Part shown: one piece after another, positions 52,411 through 60,702 of the stretch | Position numbering within the stretch: position 1 is the stretch's first letter | Layout: every line of letters starts with the position of its first letter | Program-made: the position numbers and the translations under genes | From: Pseudarthrobacter sulfonivorans | GTDB lineage: Bacteria; Actinomycetota; Actinomycetes; Actinomycetales; Micrococcaceae | Assembly (NCBI RefSeq): GCF_001484605.1 | Contig: NZ_CP013747.1 | Span: 2,604,001-2,668,000, forward strand | DNA: 64,000 nt | Reading direction: 5' to 3' | The notes under the pieces: generated by a model | The model's input: the letters and a program-made list of their open reading frames with translations, nothing else | Told to the model about the DNA's origin: nothing | Databases searched by the model: none

Positions 52411-52839
52411 ATGAGTGAAAACACCGCACCTGAAGAAGAACGCCGCAAAGGCAGCACCGAACCCGGCATGGAGGGCGAGGGTGGGCAGTATGAGGAAGCC
52501 GACTTCGGCGAGGCCGGCGTCGTGGGCGGCACGGGAAACCAGCCCGAGGAGGGCGAGTACGCGGAAGGTGACTACGGCGAGGCCGGCGTCGTGGGCGGCA
52601 CGGGGAGCCGGCCCGAGGAGGGCGAGTACGCGGAAGGTGACTACGGCGAGGCCGGCGTCGGCGACAAGGAGAGCCAGCCCGAGGAGGGTGACTATTCGGA
52701 AGGCGACTACGGCGAGGCCGGCGTCGGCGGCTCGGGGGACCGGCCCACGGAGGGTGAGTACCCGGGAGGCGATTACGGCGACGCCGGCTCTGTTGACAGC
52801 GCGCGCGAGGTGGAAGTGGACGAGGACAAGAACTCGTAG
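52411..52839 (+). CDS. Acidic tandem-repeat protein (uncharacterised)
   Basis: 142 aa from the ATG at 52411, preceded by AAAGGAGAG. After a 20-residue charged N-terminus the protein is five imperfect repeats of about 20-23 residues with consensus EEGEYAEGDYGEAGV plus a Gly-rich end (VGGTGSRP and variants). It is extremely acidic, rich in Gly/Glu/Tyr, with no Cys, no hydrophobic stretch and no signal peptide, so probably soluble and disordered. The DNA repeats are near-identical in units two and three, implying recent duplication. It ends 100 bases before the HspR-controlled dnaK promoter. Function unknown. Confidence 0.8.
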   Translation: MSENTAPEEERRKGSTEPGMEGEGGQYEEADFGEAGVVGGTGNQPEEGEYAEGDYGEAGVVGGTGSRPEEGEYAEGDYGEAGVGDKESQPEEGDYSEGDYGEAGVGGSGDRPTEGEYPGGDYGDAGSVDSAREVEVDEDKNS

Positions 52840-52937
52840 CGGCCGTTCACGCACAGCGAACTACTGCCAGGGAAGCGGATTTCCCGCCTGAAACCCCCGG
52901 AATTCCAGGGGTTCGGCTGCGGGTGCCGCGGCCCAAA

Positions 52938-52974
52938 AATCCAAAGTTGAGCGTACTCCGCTCAACTTTGGATT
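52938..52974. promoter_or_regulatory. HAIR-type HspR operator 1 (perfect 16-bp inverted repeat)
   Basis: The arms 52938-52953 and 52959-52974 (AATCCAAAGTTGAGCG and its exact complement) leave a 5-base loop. The core TTGAGC-N7-GCTCAA (52947-52965) matches the HAIR consensus CTTGAGT-N7-ACTCAAG in spacing and most bases. Its right arm runs into the -35 box of the dnaK promoter. Confidence 0.85.
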
Positions 52975-53000
52975 GACATCGGTTGCGCCCCGGGTAAAGT
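52973..53000 (+). promoter_or_regulatory. dnaK operon promoter
   Basis: A perfect -35 TTGACA (52973-52978), a 16-base spacer and -10 TAAAGT (52995-53000) give a strong housekeeping-sigma promoter, expected start near 53007. The two HAIR operators flank and overlap it. Confidence 0.75.
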
Positions 53001-53019
53001 TGAGTGCAGAACGCTCAAC
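52999..53019. promoter_or_regulatory. HAIR-type HspR operator 2
   Basis: GTTGAGT-N7-GCTCAAC (52999-53019), again with the 7-base spacer of the HAIR element, overlapping the transcription start. Together with operator 1 it implies HspR repression with DnaK as co-repressor, the feedback known from Streptomyces and mycobacteria. Confidence 0.85.
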
Positions 53020-53060
53020 ACGAGCGCCAGCAAGTTTCCAAGGAAAGAAGGAAGCAACAC

Positions 53061-54944
53061 ATGTCACGTGCAGTAGGTATCGACCTCGGAACCACCAACT
53101 CCGTCGTCTCCGTTCTCGAAGGTGGCGAGCCCACCGTTATTGCCAACGCCGAGGGCGGCCGCACCACGCCGTCCGTCGTTGCATTCTCCAAGTCCGGCGA
53201 AGTCCTGGTTGGCGAGATCGCCAAGCGCCAGGCCGTCAACAACATCGATCGCACCATCGCCTCCGTCAAGCGCCACATGGGCACTGACTGGGGCGTCGGT
53301 ATTGACGACAAGAAGTACACCCCGCAGGAAATCTCCGCCCGTATCCTGATGAAGCTGAAGAACGACGCCGAGTCCTACCTGGGCGAAAAGGTCACCGACG
53401 CTGTTATCACCGTCCCGGCCTACTTCAACGACGCCGAGCGCCAGGCCACCAAGGAAGCCGGTGAAATCGCGGGACTCAAGGTCCTCCGCATTGTCAACGA
53501 GCCCACCGCGGCTGCACTGGCATACGGCCTGGACAAGGGCAAGGAAGACGAACTCATCCTGGTCTTCGACCTCGGCGGCGGAACGTTCGACGTCTCCCTG
53601 CTCGAGGTTGGCAAGGACGAAGACAACTTCTCCACCATCCAGGTCCGCTCCACCGCGGGCGAAAACCACCTCGGCGGCGACGACTGGGACCAGCGCGTTG
53701 TTGACTTCCTGCTGAACCAGCTCAAGGTCAAGGGCATCGACCTGTCCAAGGACAAGATCGCCCTGCAGCGCCTCCGTGAAGCTGCCGAGCAGGCCAAGAA
53801 GGAACTCTCTTCTTCCAGCAGCACCAACGTTTCGCTCCAGTACCTCTCCGTCACCCCCGACGGCCCGGTCCACCTGGACGAGCAGCTGACCCGCGCCAAG
53901 TTCCAGGACCTGACCAAGGACCTGCTCGAGCGCACCAAGAAGCCGTTCCACGACGTCATCAAGGAAGCCGGCATCAAGCTCTCCGAGATCGACCACATCG
54001 TCCTCGTTGGCGGATCCACCCGTATGCCCGCCGTCTACGACCTGGTCAAGGAACTGGCCGGTGGCAAGGAGCCGAACAAGGGCGTCAACCCGGATGAAGT
54101 TGTAGCCGTTGGCGCAGCACTCCAGGCCGGCGTTCTGAAGGGCGAGCGCAAGGACGTCCTGCTGATCGACGTCACCCCGCTGTCCCTGGGCATCGAAACC
54201 AAGGGTGGCGTGATGACGCACCTGATCGAGCGCAACACCGCCATCCCCACCAAGCGGTCCGAAACCTTCACCACCGCTGATGACAACCAGCCGTCCGTGG
54301 CCATCCAGGTCTTCCAGGGCGAGCGCGAGTTCACCCGCGACAACAAGCCGCTGGGCACGTTCGAGCTGACCGGCATCGCGCCGGCTCCGCGTGGCGTCCC
54401 GCAGGTCGAGGTCACCTTCGACATCGACGCCAACGGCATTGTCCACGTCTCCGCGAAGGACAAGGGCACCGGCAAGGAACAGTCCATGACCATCACCGGT
54501 GGCACCGCGCTCTCCAAGGAAGACATTGAGCGCATGGTCAAGGACGCCGAGGAGCACGCAGCCGAGGACAAGGCCCGCCGCGAGGCGACCGACACCCGCA
54601 ACACCGCCGAGCAGCTCGCTTACTCCGTGGACAAGCTGATCGCCGACAACGCCGACAAGCTGCCCGAAGAGGTCAAGACCGAGGTCCAGGCCGACGTCGA
54701 CGAGCTCAAGAAGGCCCTCGAGGGCACTGATGACGCGGCCGTGAAGACCGCGTTCGAGAAGCTCCAGGCTTCCCAGTCGAAGCTCGGCGAGGCCATCTAC
54801 GCCCAGGCCGGTTCTCCGGACGGTGCCACCGGTGCCGCAGGTGCCGAAGGTGGTCCCGCTGGCGGTGCAGCTGCTGGCGACAAGGCTGCTGACGAGGACA
54901 TCGTCGACGCCGAGATCGTCGACGAAGACGAAGCGAAGAAGTAG
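53061..54944 (+). CDS. dnaK: Molecular chaperone DnaK (Hsp70)
   Basis: 627 aa from the ATG at 53061 ([20 protein letters not shown]), with AAGAAGGAAG upstream. The ATPase domain has [14 protein letters not shown] and [21 protein letters not shown]. The substrate domain follows [17 protein letters not shown] and the [24 protein letters not shown] stretch. The C-terminal tail ends acidic ([15 protein letters not shown]). Peptide-binding chaperone working with GrpE and DnaJ, and co-repressor for HspR in relatives. Two bases before grpE. Confidence 0.99.
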   Translation: MSRAVGIDLGTTNSVVSVLEGGEPTVIANAEGGRTTPSVVAFSKSGEVLVGEIAKRQAVNNIDRTIASVKRHMGTDWGVGIDDKKYTPQEISARILMKLKNDAESYLGEKVTDAVITVPAYFNDAERQATKEAGEIAGLKVLRIVNEPTAAALAYGLDKGKEDELILVFDLGGGTFDVSLLEVGKDEDNFSTIQVRSTAGENHLGGDDWDQRVVDFLLNQLKVKGIDLSKDKIALQRLREAAEQAKKELSSSSSTNVSLQYLSVTPDGPVHLDEQLTRAKFQDLTKDLLERTKKPFHDVIKEAGIKLSEIDHIVLVGGSTRMPAVYDLVKELAGGKEPNKGVNPDEVVAVGAALQAGVLKGERKDVLLIDVTPLSLGIETKGGVMTHLIERNTAIPTKRSETFTTADDNQPSVAIQVFQGEREFTRDNKPLGTFELTGIAPAPRGVPQVEVTFDIDANGIVHVSAKDKGTGKEQSMTITGGTALSKEDIERMVKDAEEHAAEDKARREATDTRNTAEQLAYSVDKLIADNADKLPEEVKTEVQADVDELKKALEGTDDAAVKTAFEKLQASQSKLGEAIYAQAGSPDGATGAAGAEGGPAGGAAAGDKAADEDIVDAEIVDEDEAKK

Positions 54945-54946
54945 CC

Positions 54947-55633
54947 ATGCCGCACCACGGTAACGAGGAAGAGCACAACTCATCCGCGAACCAGGAGCCG
55001 GTCATCCGGGACAACCGCAAGGTTGACCCGGTGACCGGGCGGGCCCGGCACCCGGAAGGCGAGCAGCCCGCTGAAGCGCCGCTGGGCGAGTCCCCGGTTG
55101 GCGAGCCTCCGGTTGGCGAGCCTGTGGACAGCGACGGCGATGCACTCGCCCAGGCCGAGGAAATCCTGAACGGCATCGAGGTGCCCGCCGAGGAATCGGT
55201 GGCACAGGGTGCAGGACACGCTGAAGCTGCCGAGCTGAAGAACGATCTCCTCCGCCTCCAGGCTGAATACGTCAACTACCGCAAACGCGTTGAGCGCGAC
55301 CGGGCCGTGGCAGGGGAGATGGCCGTTATCGGCGTCCTGAACTCCCTGCTTCCGGTACTGGACGACGTCGATGCTGCCCGCCAGCACGGTGACCTGACCG
55401 ACGGCCCGTTCGCCGCGATCGCCACCAAGCTGGAGAACGCGCTGAAGACGTACGGCCTGGTCCGCATTGATGAGACCGGAGTGGAGTTCGATCCCACGAT
55501 CCACGAGGCCCTCATCCAGCAGCCGGGCGAGGACATCGAGGTTGACACCGTCAGCCAGGTCCTCCGCTCCGGCTACCGGTCAGGCGAACGCGTCCTCCGC
55601 GCAGCACAGGTGATTGTGGCCGTCCCGGCCTAG
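54947..55633 (+). CDS. grpE: Nucleotide exchange factor GrpE
   Basis: 228 aa. A long disordered acidic N-terminus (to about residue 85, with a PVGEPPVGEP repeat) precedes the coiled coil ELKNDLLRLQAEYVNYRKRVERDRAVA and the beta domain GVEFDPTIHEALIQQPGEDIEVDTVSQVLRSGYRSGERVLRAAQVIVA. Releases ADP from DnaK. Translationally close to dnaK; a hairpin separates it from dnaJ. Confidence 0.97.
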   Translation: MPHHGNEEEHNSSANQEPVIRDNRKVDPVTGRARHPEGEQPAEAPLGESPVGEPPVGEPVDSDGDALAQAEEILNGIEVPAEESVAQGAGHAEAAELKNDLLRLQAEYVNYRKRVERDRAVAGEMAVIGVLNSLLPVLDDVDAARQHGDLTDGPFAAIATKLENALKTYGLVRIDETGVEFDPTIHEALIQQPGEDIEVDTVSQVLRSGYRSGERVLRAAQVIVAVPA

Positions 55634-55644
55634 TATTACCCCAT

Positions 55645-55701
55645 CGAGATGGCAGTTCGCGGCAGTGATTCGCAAGAACATTGCCGCGAACTGCCATCTC
55701 G
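55645..55701. terminator. 23-bp inverted repeat inside the grpE-dnaJ gap
   Basis: The left arm 55645-55667 (starts CGAGATGGCAGTTCGCGGCA) pairs with 55679-55701 over 23 bases with a single G-T-compatible mismatch and an 11-base loop. It lies 12 bases after the grpE stop and before the dnaJ ribosome site. A stem this strong could partly terminate, or act as a processing or stability element, giving dnaK-grpE more message than dnaJ-hspR. Confidence 0.7.
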
Positions 55702-55727
55702 GCACAGAGATTTGAAAGGAAACGCCA

Positions 55728-56702
55728 TTGGCTAGCCAGGATTGGGTGGACAAGGACTTTTACGCGATCCTTGGTATCGCCAAGGACGCTTCCGACGCCG
55801 ACATCAAGAAGGCCTACCGGAAACTTGCCCGCCAGCACCACCCGGACACCAACTCGGGGGATGTCGCGTCGGAGAAGAAGTTCAAGGACATCTCCGAGGC
55901 CTATTCAGTGCTGTCGGATCCGGACGAGCGCCAGCAGTATGACGCCATCCGGGCCATGGGAGGGGGCGCGCGCTTTGCCCCCGGCGGTGCCGGTGCCGGC
56001 AACGGCGGCTTCGAGGACATGTTCGGCGGGCTGTTCACCGGCGGCGCGGGGCGTCAGCCCGGCGGGTTCAACACCTCAGGCGGCATCCCGCCCGAGTTCG
56101 CTGACCTTTTTGGCGGCGGCGGCTTCGGCGGCCAGACCGGCTTCCAGCGCCCGCCGCAGAAGGGCGCCGACCGTACAGCGACCACCAGCATTTCCTTCTC
56201 CGGGTCCATCCGCGGCACCACCATCGGCCTGCGCGAACTCAGCGGTGACGTCATTGACGTCCGCGTTCCCGCCGGCATCAAGGACGGCCAGAAAGTGCGC
56301 GTCCGCGGCAAGGGCCAGCCAGGACCCGCCGGCAACGGCGACCTCATGGTGGCCGTGTCCGTCAAGCCCCACGAGTTTTACACGCGCGACGGCGACAACC
56401 TCCGCATCCATGTCCCGGTCACTTTCCCGGAGGCTGCTTTGGGAGCCGACATCCAGGTCCCTACCATCGACGGCGAGACCGTCAAGGTCCGCGTTCCGGC
56501 CGGCACGCCTTCGGGGCGTACGCTCCGGGTCAAAGGCCACGGCGTGAAGACCTCCAAGGTCACCGGCGATCTCCTGGTGACCATCGACGTCGCGGTTCCG
56601 AAGAACCTGAACAAGGAAGCCGAAGCAGCCGTGAAGGCCTTTGCCGAAGCCACCGCCGACGCCGATGTCCGTGAAGGCCTGGCCGCCAAGGCCCGGCTCT
56701 AA
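55728..56702 (+). CDS. dnaJ: DnaJ/CbpA-type co-chaperone lacking the zinc-finger domain
   Basis: 324 aa from a TTG preceded by AAAGGAAA. The J domain (DFYAILGIAKDASDADIKKAYRKLARQHHPDTN, HPD intact) is followed by a Gly/Phe-rich region with GGGGFGGQTGF and the two C-terminal beta domains (VRVPAGIKDGQKVRVRGKG, VRVPAGTPSGRTLRVKGHG). There is no cysteine at all, so the CxxCxGxG zinc centre of classical DnaJ is absent: a type-II J protein in the canonical dnaJ position. Stimulates the DnaK ATPase. Confidence 0.95.
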   Translation: MASQDWVDKDFYAILGIAKDASDADIKKAYRKLARQHHPDTNSGDVASEKKFKDISEAYSVLSDPDERQQYDAIRAMGGGARFAPGGAGAGNGGFEDMFGGLFTGGAGRQPGGFNTSGGIPPEFADLFGGGGFGGQTGFQRPPQKGADRTATTSISFSGSIRGTTIGLRELSGDVIDVRVPAGIKDGQKVRVRGKGQPGPAGNGDLMVAVSVKPHEFYTRDGDNLRIHVPVTFPEAALGADIQVPTIDGETVKVRVPAGTPSGRTLRVKGHGVKTSKVTGDLLVTIDVAVPKNLNKEAEAAVKAFAEATADADVREGLAAKARL

Positions 56703-56717
56703 GCAACGGAGCAGACC

Positions 56718-57143
56718 GTGGACATCAGCCCTGACCAGCCGATCTTCGTGATCTCCGTCGCGGCTGAACTGGCGGATATGCACCCGCAGACGCTCCGGCA
56801 GTATGACCGGCTGGGCATTGTCTCGCCCAGCCGGGCGCCGGGGAAGTCGCGCCGCTACTCGCAGCGGGACATCAACATGCTGCGCGAAGTCCAGCGGCTG
56901 TCCCACGAAGGCGTGTCGCTCGAAGGCATCAAACGGATCCTTGAGCTTGAGAACCAGGTGGCCGCGCTGCAGCGCAGGGTGAGCGAGCTGACCGAGGAGC
57001 TGGGCCGCCGTCGTGATCCCCTTGATTCGCGAATCTTCGCGGCCGGCGCCGCCGGCGACGTGGTGAGCCTGGCCCGCGGGCAGCGTCCCCGTGCGCGGTC
57101 CCAGGCCGTCGTGGTCTGGAGGCCCAGGGCACTGGGAAACTAA
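56718..57143 (+). CDS. hspR: Heat-shock repressor HspR (MerR family)
   Basis: 141 aa from a GTG with CGGAG upstream. PIFVISVAAELADMHPQTLRQYDRLGIVSPSRAPGKSRRYSQRDINMLREVQRLSHEGVSLEGIKRILELENQV is the MerR-type winged helix plus start of the coiled coil characteristic of HspR. Last gene of dnaK-grpE-dnaJ-hspR; predicted to bind the two HAIR sites upstream of dnaK and so repress its own operon. Confidence 0.96.
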   Translation: MDISPDQPIFVISVAAELADMHPQTLRQYDRLGIVSPSRAPGKSRRYSQRDINMLREVQRLSHEGVSLEGIKRILELENQVAALQRRVSELTEELGRRRDPLDSRIFAAGAAGDVVSLARGQRPRARSQAVVVWRPRALGN

Positions 57144-57184
57144 CCGCTGGGAAATTAGAGTACCCACTACTCGTGACCGGACCG

Positions 57185-57249
57185 CCCCCACTGGCTTGAA
57201 TGGACTTCAGCTAGGTCTCACAGCGCAGGTTCGAGCCTTTGGGGGTTTT
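57185..57249 (+). terminator. Hairpin after hspR: terminator or RBS-masking stem
   Basis: CCCCCACTGGCTTGAA (57185-57200) pairs with TTCGAGCCTTTGGGGG (57230-57245) apart from about four mismatches, and TTTT follows directly. That layout suits a terminator for the chaperone operon. The GGGGG is also seven bases before the GTG of the next gene, so the same stem could mask a ribosome site. Confidence 0.5.
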
Positions 57250-57252
57250 CGC

Positions 57253-57645
57253 GTGTTTGGTTCATCAGTCGTTATGTTCGCAGGGTCCAGTGTTGGGCTG
57301 ATCCTGCTTGCCGTCGGTCAGGCCGTCGTGGTGGTGTGCATGTGCTTTGACATGGTGCGGGCGCTGTCCGTCCCGAGGTCGCACCAGCGCTACGTGGCCA
57401 GCACGGTCTTCCGGACGCTGGCCGTTCCGTCCATCATCGCCGCCGGTATGAGCGTGCTGATCGACGCGCTGGCCTGGTCCTGGATGGACGTTGGCATGTC
57501 AATGTTCGTGATGGTGGCCATCATCTTCCGTCTGCACCACGACAAGGACGAAGACAACTGGTGGAAGGGCAAAGGCAAAAAACTCGCCCGCTGGGCCCGC
57601 CGCCAGTTCAGCTCGGGAACGTCGGTAGCGCCGGCGATGGGGTAG
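57253..57645 (+). CDS. Small integral membrane protein of unknown function
   Basis: 130 aa from the GTG at 57253 (GGGGG seven bases upstream); the ATG at 57274 gives 123 aa. Three hydrophobic helices (SVGLILLAVGQAVVVVCMCF, LAVPSIIAAGMSVLIDAL, WMDVGMSMFVMVAIIF) and a basic tail (HHDKDEDNWWKGKGKKLARWARRQF). No family recognised. It follows the chaperone operon on the same strand, so read-through from dnaK is possible. Confidence 0.68.
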   Translation: MFGSSVVMFAGSSVGLILLAVGQAVVVVCMCFDMVRALSVPRSHQRYVASTVFRTLAVPSIIAAGMSVLIDALAWSWMDVGMSMFVMVAIIFRLHHDKDEDNWWKGKGKKLARWARRQFSSGTSVAPAMG

Positions 57646-57745
57646 GACTCCGGCGACCCGGGCACACGGCCTAAGGGGCCGGTTGTGGCCTGCATCACCG
57701 CCGCGTAGAATTCCACTTCAGGGCATGATTCATATATGGAACGCT

Positions 57746-57764
57746 GAGTTCTATTATCGAACTC
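57746..57764. promoter_or_regulatory. IclR/PcaR-like operator upstream of the aromatic hydroxylase
   Basis: GAGTTC-TATTATC-GAACTC is a perfect 6-bp inverted repeat. On the minus strand the centre reads GTTCGATAATAGAAC, close to GTTCGATAATCGCAC bound by PcaR-type IclR regulators of aromatic catabolism. It lies 37 bases before the hydroxylase start. No IclR gene is adjacent. Confidence 0.55.
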
Positions 57765-57800
57765 GAAAGTGCCAGCCACACAACGAAGTGAGGAAAGCCC

Positions 57801-59768
57801 GTGCAGTTCCACCACCACGGTTATGTATCCGGTGACCCGCGGGTCCAGCCAGCATCCGGCGTCGGTCTGGACAGGCCTGCCGAGCTTCCCGACGAAGTGG
57901 ACGTGCTCATCGTGGGCACCGGTCCTGCGGGCATGCTCACCGCGGCCCAGCTCTCGCGGTTCCCCGGCGTCACCACGCGCATTGTGGAGCGCCGCCCCGG
58001 ACGGCTCGTCATCGGCCAGGCGGACGGTATCCAGGCCCGCAGCGTCGAGACCTTTCAGGCGTTCGGTTTCGCGGAGCGCATCATCGCCGAGGCGTACCGC
58101 ATCACCGAAATGGCGTTCTGGAAGCCGGACCCCGCCGACCATTCCCGGATCGCGCGCGCCGCCCGCACGCCGGACGACCCCACGGGTATCAGCGAGTTCC
58201 CGCACCTGATCGTCAACCAGGCCCGTGTGCTTGACTACTTCGCCGAGTACATGGCCAACGCGCCAGCGCGGATGTCGCCCGACTACGGCTATGAGTTCCG
58301 CAGCCTCGATATCGGCGACGGCGACTACCCAGTCGCCGTGAGGCTCGCGCGCACTTCTGGCCCTGAGGAGGGCCAGGTGCGTGTGGTCCGCGCCAGGTAC
58401 GTCGTCGGCGCGGACGGCGCACGCAGCAAGGTGCGCGAATCGATCGGCTGCACCATGGCCGGCGACCAGGCCCATCACGCGTGGGGAGTTATGGACGTCC
58501 TCGCCGTCACCGACTTCCCCGACATCCGCACAAAATGCGCCATTCAGTCCGGTGCGGGCGGCAGCATCCTGCTGATCCCGCGCGAAGGCGGGCACCTCTT
58601 CCGCATGTACGTTGACCTCGGCGAGGTCGCGCCGGAGGACCACGGGGCCGTGCGCAGCACCACCATCGAGCAGATCATCAGCCACGCGAACACCATCCTG
58701 CACCCCTACACCCTGGACGTCCGCAACGTCGCCTGGCACAGCGTGTATGAGGTCGCCCACCGCCTCACGGACAGGTTCGACGACGTCCTTCCGGACCAGC
58801 GCGGGACGCGCACACCCCGCGTGTTCATCACCGGCGATGCCTGCCACACGCACAGCGCCAAGGCCGGCCAGGGCATGAACGTCTCGCTGCAGGACGGCTT
58901 CAACCTCGGCTGGAAGCTCGGGCATGTGCTCGAGGGCCGCAGCCCGGCAAGCCTGCTCGCCACGTACTCGGCCGAGCGCCAGGTGGTGGCGAAGAACCTG
59001 ATCGACTTCGACAAAGAGTGGTCCACCATGATGGCGAAGAAGCCGGAGGAGTTTGCGAACCCCTCCGAGCTTGAGGACTTCTACGTCAGCACCGCCGAGT
59101 TCCCCGCGGGCTTCATGACCCAGTACACGCCGTCCATGATTACCGCAGAACCGGTGCACCAGCACCTGGCAGCCGGCTTCCCCATCGGCAAAAGGTTCAA
59201 GTCCGCGCCCGTGGTGCGGGTGTGCGACGGCAACCCGATGCATCTCGGCCACCACGCCACGGCGGACGGCCGGTGGCGCATCTACGTCTTCGCCGACGCG
59301 GCAGCACCCGAGACGGCGTCGCCGCCCATAGAACATCCGACGCCGGGACAGACGCCGGGACAGCACGCGCCGCCGTCGTCCGTCTCCGGCTTCGCCGAGT
59401 GGATCGCGAACTCGCCGGAATCACCGCTGGCCGCTACGCCGTCGGGCGCTGACCGGGACACGTGGTTCGATGTGAAGGTCATCTACCAGCAGGACCACAC
59501 AAACGTTGATATCGGTGCGGTTCCGGCGGCGTTCAAGCCGTCAGTGGGGCCGTTCCAGCTGACGGACTACGAGAAGGTCTACGCCACCGATCCCGCCGCT
59601 GACATCTTCGAGCTCCGCGGCCTGGACCGCGGCGGCGTGGTGGTGGTGGTGCGGCCGGACCAGTACGTGGCCAATGTCCTGCCCGTGGGCGCGACGGCGG
59701 AACTCGCCGCGTTTTTCGCTCCCCTCCTACTGCTCCGTGAGACGCGGGAGCTGCCCACGGAGGCCTGA
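57801..59768 (+). CDS. FAD-dependent aromatic monooxygenase (3-hydroxybenzoate 4-monooxygenase / phenol 2-monooxygenase group)
   Basis: 655 aa from a GTG with GAGGAAAG upstream. VDVLIVGTGPAGMLTAAQLSRFP is the FAD dinucleotide fold, VVGADGARSKVRESIG the DG motif, and RVFITGDACHTHSAKAGQGMNVSLQDGFNLGWKL the second FAD motif. From about residue 440 the C-terminal thioredoxin-like domain of the phenol-hydroxylase type follows (length 600-660 is typical of MobA/PHHY). Probably ortho-hydroxylates a phenolic substrate; the exact one is not deducible. An aromatic-type operator precedes it. No ring-cleavage genes in view. Confidence 0.88.
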   Translation: MQFHHHGYVSGDPRVQPASGVGLDRPAELPDEVDVLIVGTGPAGMLTAAQLSRFPGVTTRIVERRPGRLVIGQADGIQARSVETFQAFGFAERIIAEAYRITEMAFWKPDPADHSRIARAARTPDDPTGISEFPHLIVNQARVLDYFAEYMANAPARMSPDYGYEFRSLDIGDGDYPVAVRLARTSGPEEGQVRVVRARYVVGADGARSKVRESIGCTMAGDQAHHAWGVMDVLAVTDFPDIRTKCAIQSGAGGSILLIPREGGHLFRMYVDLGEVAPEDHGAVRSTTIEQIISHANTILHPYTLDVRNVAWHSVYEVAHRLTDRFDDVLPDQRGTRTPRVFITGDACHTHSAKAGQGMNVSLQDGFNLGWKLGHVLEGRSPASLLATYSAERQVVAKNLIDFDKEWSTMMAKKPEEFANPSELEDFYVSTAEFPAGFMTQYTPSMITAEPVHQHLAAGFPIGKRFKSAPVVRVCDGNPMHLGHHATADGRWRIYVFADAAAPETASPPIEHPTPGQTPGQHAPPSSVSGFAEWIANSPESPLAATPSGADRDTWFDVKVIYQQDHTNVDIGAVPAAFKPSVGPFQLTDYEKVYATDPAADIFELRGLDRGGVVVVVRPDQYVANVLPVGATAELAAFFAPLLLLRETRELPTEA

Positions 59769-59811
59769 CTGGCGGGGCATCGGTCCGCGGCCTGATTCGC
59801 TGACCCCGGGA

Positions 59812-60669
59812 TCAGGCAGTGACTGTCTGCGCGGTCCGGAACTCGGCAGCGGGATAGACGCCCAGGATGCGGACTTCCGTGGTGAAGAAATCCAGCTCCT
59901 CAAGGGCCAGGCGCAACGGCAGGTCCTCGGGGTGGCCTTCGACGTCCACCATGAACATCGTGGCGGCGAATTCGTCGCCCACCATGTAGCTCTCCAGCCG
60001 GGTCATGTTCACGCCGTTCGTGGCGAACCCGCCCAGCGCCTTGAACAGCGCCGACGGGACGTTCCTGACGCGGAACACAAAGCTGGTCACCGCCGGTCCG
60101 GGCAGCTCTTCGCGGGTGGGCAGTTCCTTTTCCCGCGCCAGGACCACAAAACGGGTGGTGTTGGACGGGTCGTCCTCGACTCGCGACGCCAGCACCTCAA
60201 GGCCGTAGATCTCGGCCGCGAGCGGGGGAGCGAGGGAAAGTTTGGTGGGGTCGTTCCACTCGCGGACCTCCCGGGCGGAACCGGCGGTATCCCCGGCAAT
60301 GACTGGACGCAGTCCGGCCTCCCGGATCAGGCGGCGGCACTGGCCCAGGGCGTGGATGTGGCTGTGGACCTCGGTGGCCGCCTCGATGGTGCTGCCCGGA
60401 ATGCCCAGCAGGTCAAAGTGGATGGGCAGGAAGAACTCGCCCACGATCTGCAGGTGCGACTGGGGGAGCAGGATGTGGATGTCCGCCACCCTGCCGGCGA
60501 TCGAGTTCTCAATCGGAATCATCGCCAGCTCCGCCTCGCCGCTGGAGACCAGCTCGAAGGCGTCCTCGAAGCTGGCGCAGGGAACACTGTCCAGCTGGGG
60601 GAACATCTGCATGCACGCGATATTGGAGTTGGCGCCGGGCTCACCCTGGTACGCAATCTTCTGGGCCAT
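59812..60669 (-). CDS. pheA: Prephenate dehydratase
   Basis: 285 aa. KIAYQGEPGANSNIACMQMFP, then ELAMIPIENSIAGRVADIHILL and the catalytic TRF in PSNTTRFVVLAREK, form the dehydratase domain. From about residue 195 an ACT domain follows (TSFVFRVRNVPSALFKALGGFATNGVNMTRLESYMVG), the phenylalanine feedback site. No chorismate mutase fused. Converts prephenate to phenylpyruvate. Convergent with the hydroxylase gene, 43 bases apart. Confidence 0.95.
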   Translation of the reverse strand: MAQKIAYQGEPGANSNIACMQMFPQLDSVPCASFEDAFELVSSGEAELAMIPIENSIAGRVADIHILLPQSHLQIVGEFFLPIHFDLLGIPGSTIEAATEVHSHIHALGQCRRLIREAGLRPVIAGDTAGSAREVREWNDPTKLSLAPPLAAEIYGLEVLASRVEDDPSNTTRFVVLAREKELPTREELPGPAVTSFVFRVRNVPSALFKALGGFATNGVNMTRLESYMVGDEFAATMFMVDVEGHPEDLPLRLALEELDFFTTEVRILGVYPAAEFRTAQTVTA

Positions 60670-60702
60670 GGTCCGTATGGTTTCACGTCAGGTGCCTGCC
60701 CA

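Noticed and set aside
53064..54983. 639-codon open frame antisense to dnaK
   Set aside because: It mirrors dnaK codon by codon in a high-GC gene, has Leu/Val/Gly/Asp-rich low-complexity composition and no family motif; dnaK is unambiguous.
57200..57250. tRNA-like segment (GCAGGTTCGAGCC) after hspR
   Set aside because: The T-loop-like GGTTCGA is present but there is no acceptor, D or anticodon arm; the sequence is better explained as the right arm of a hairpin.
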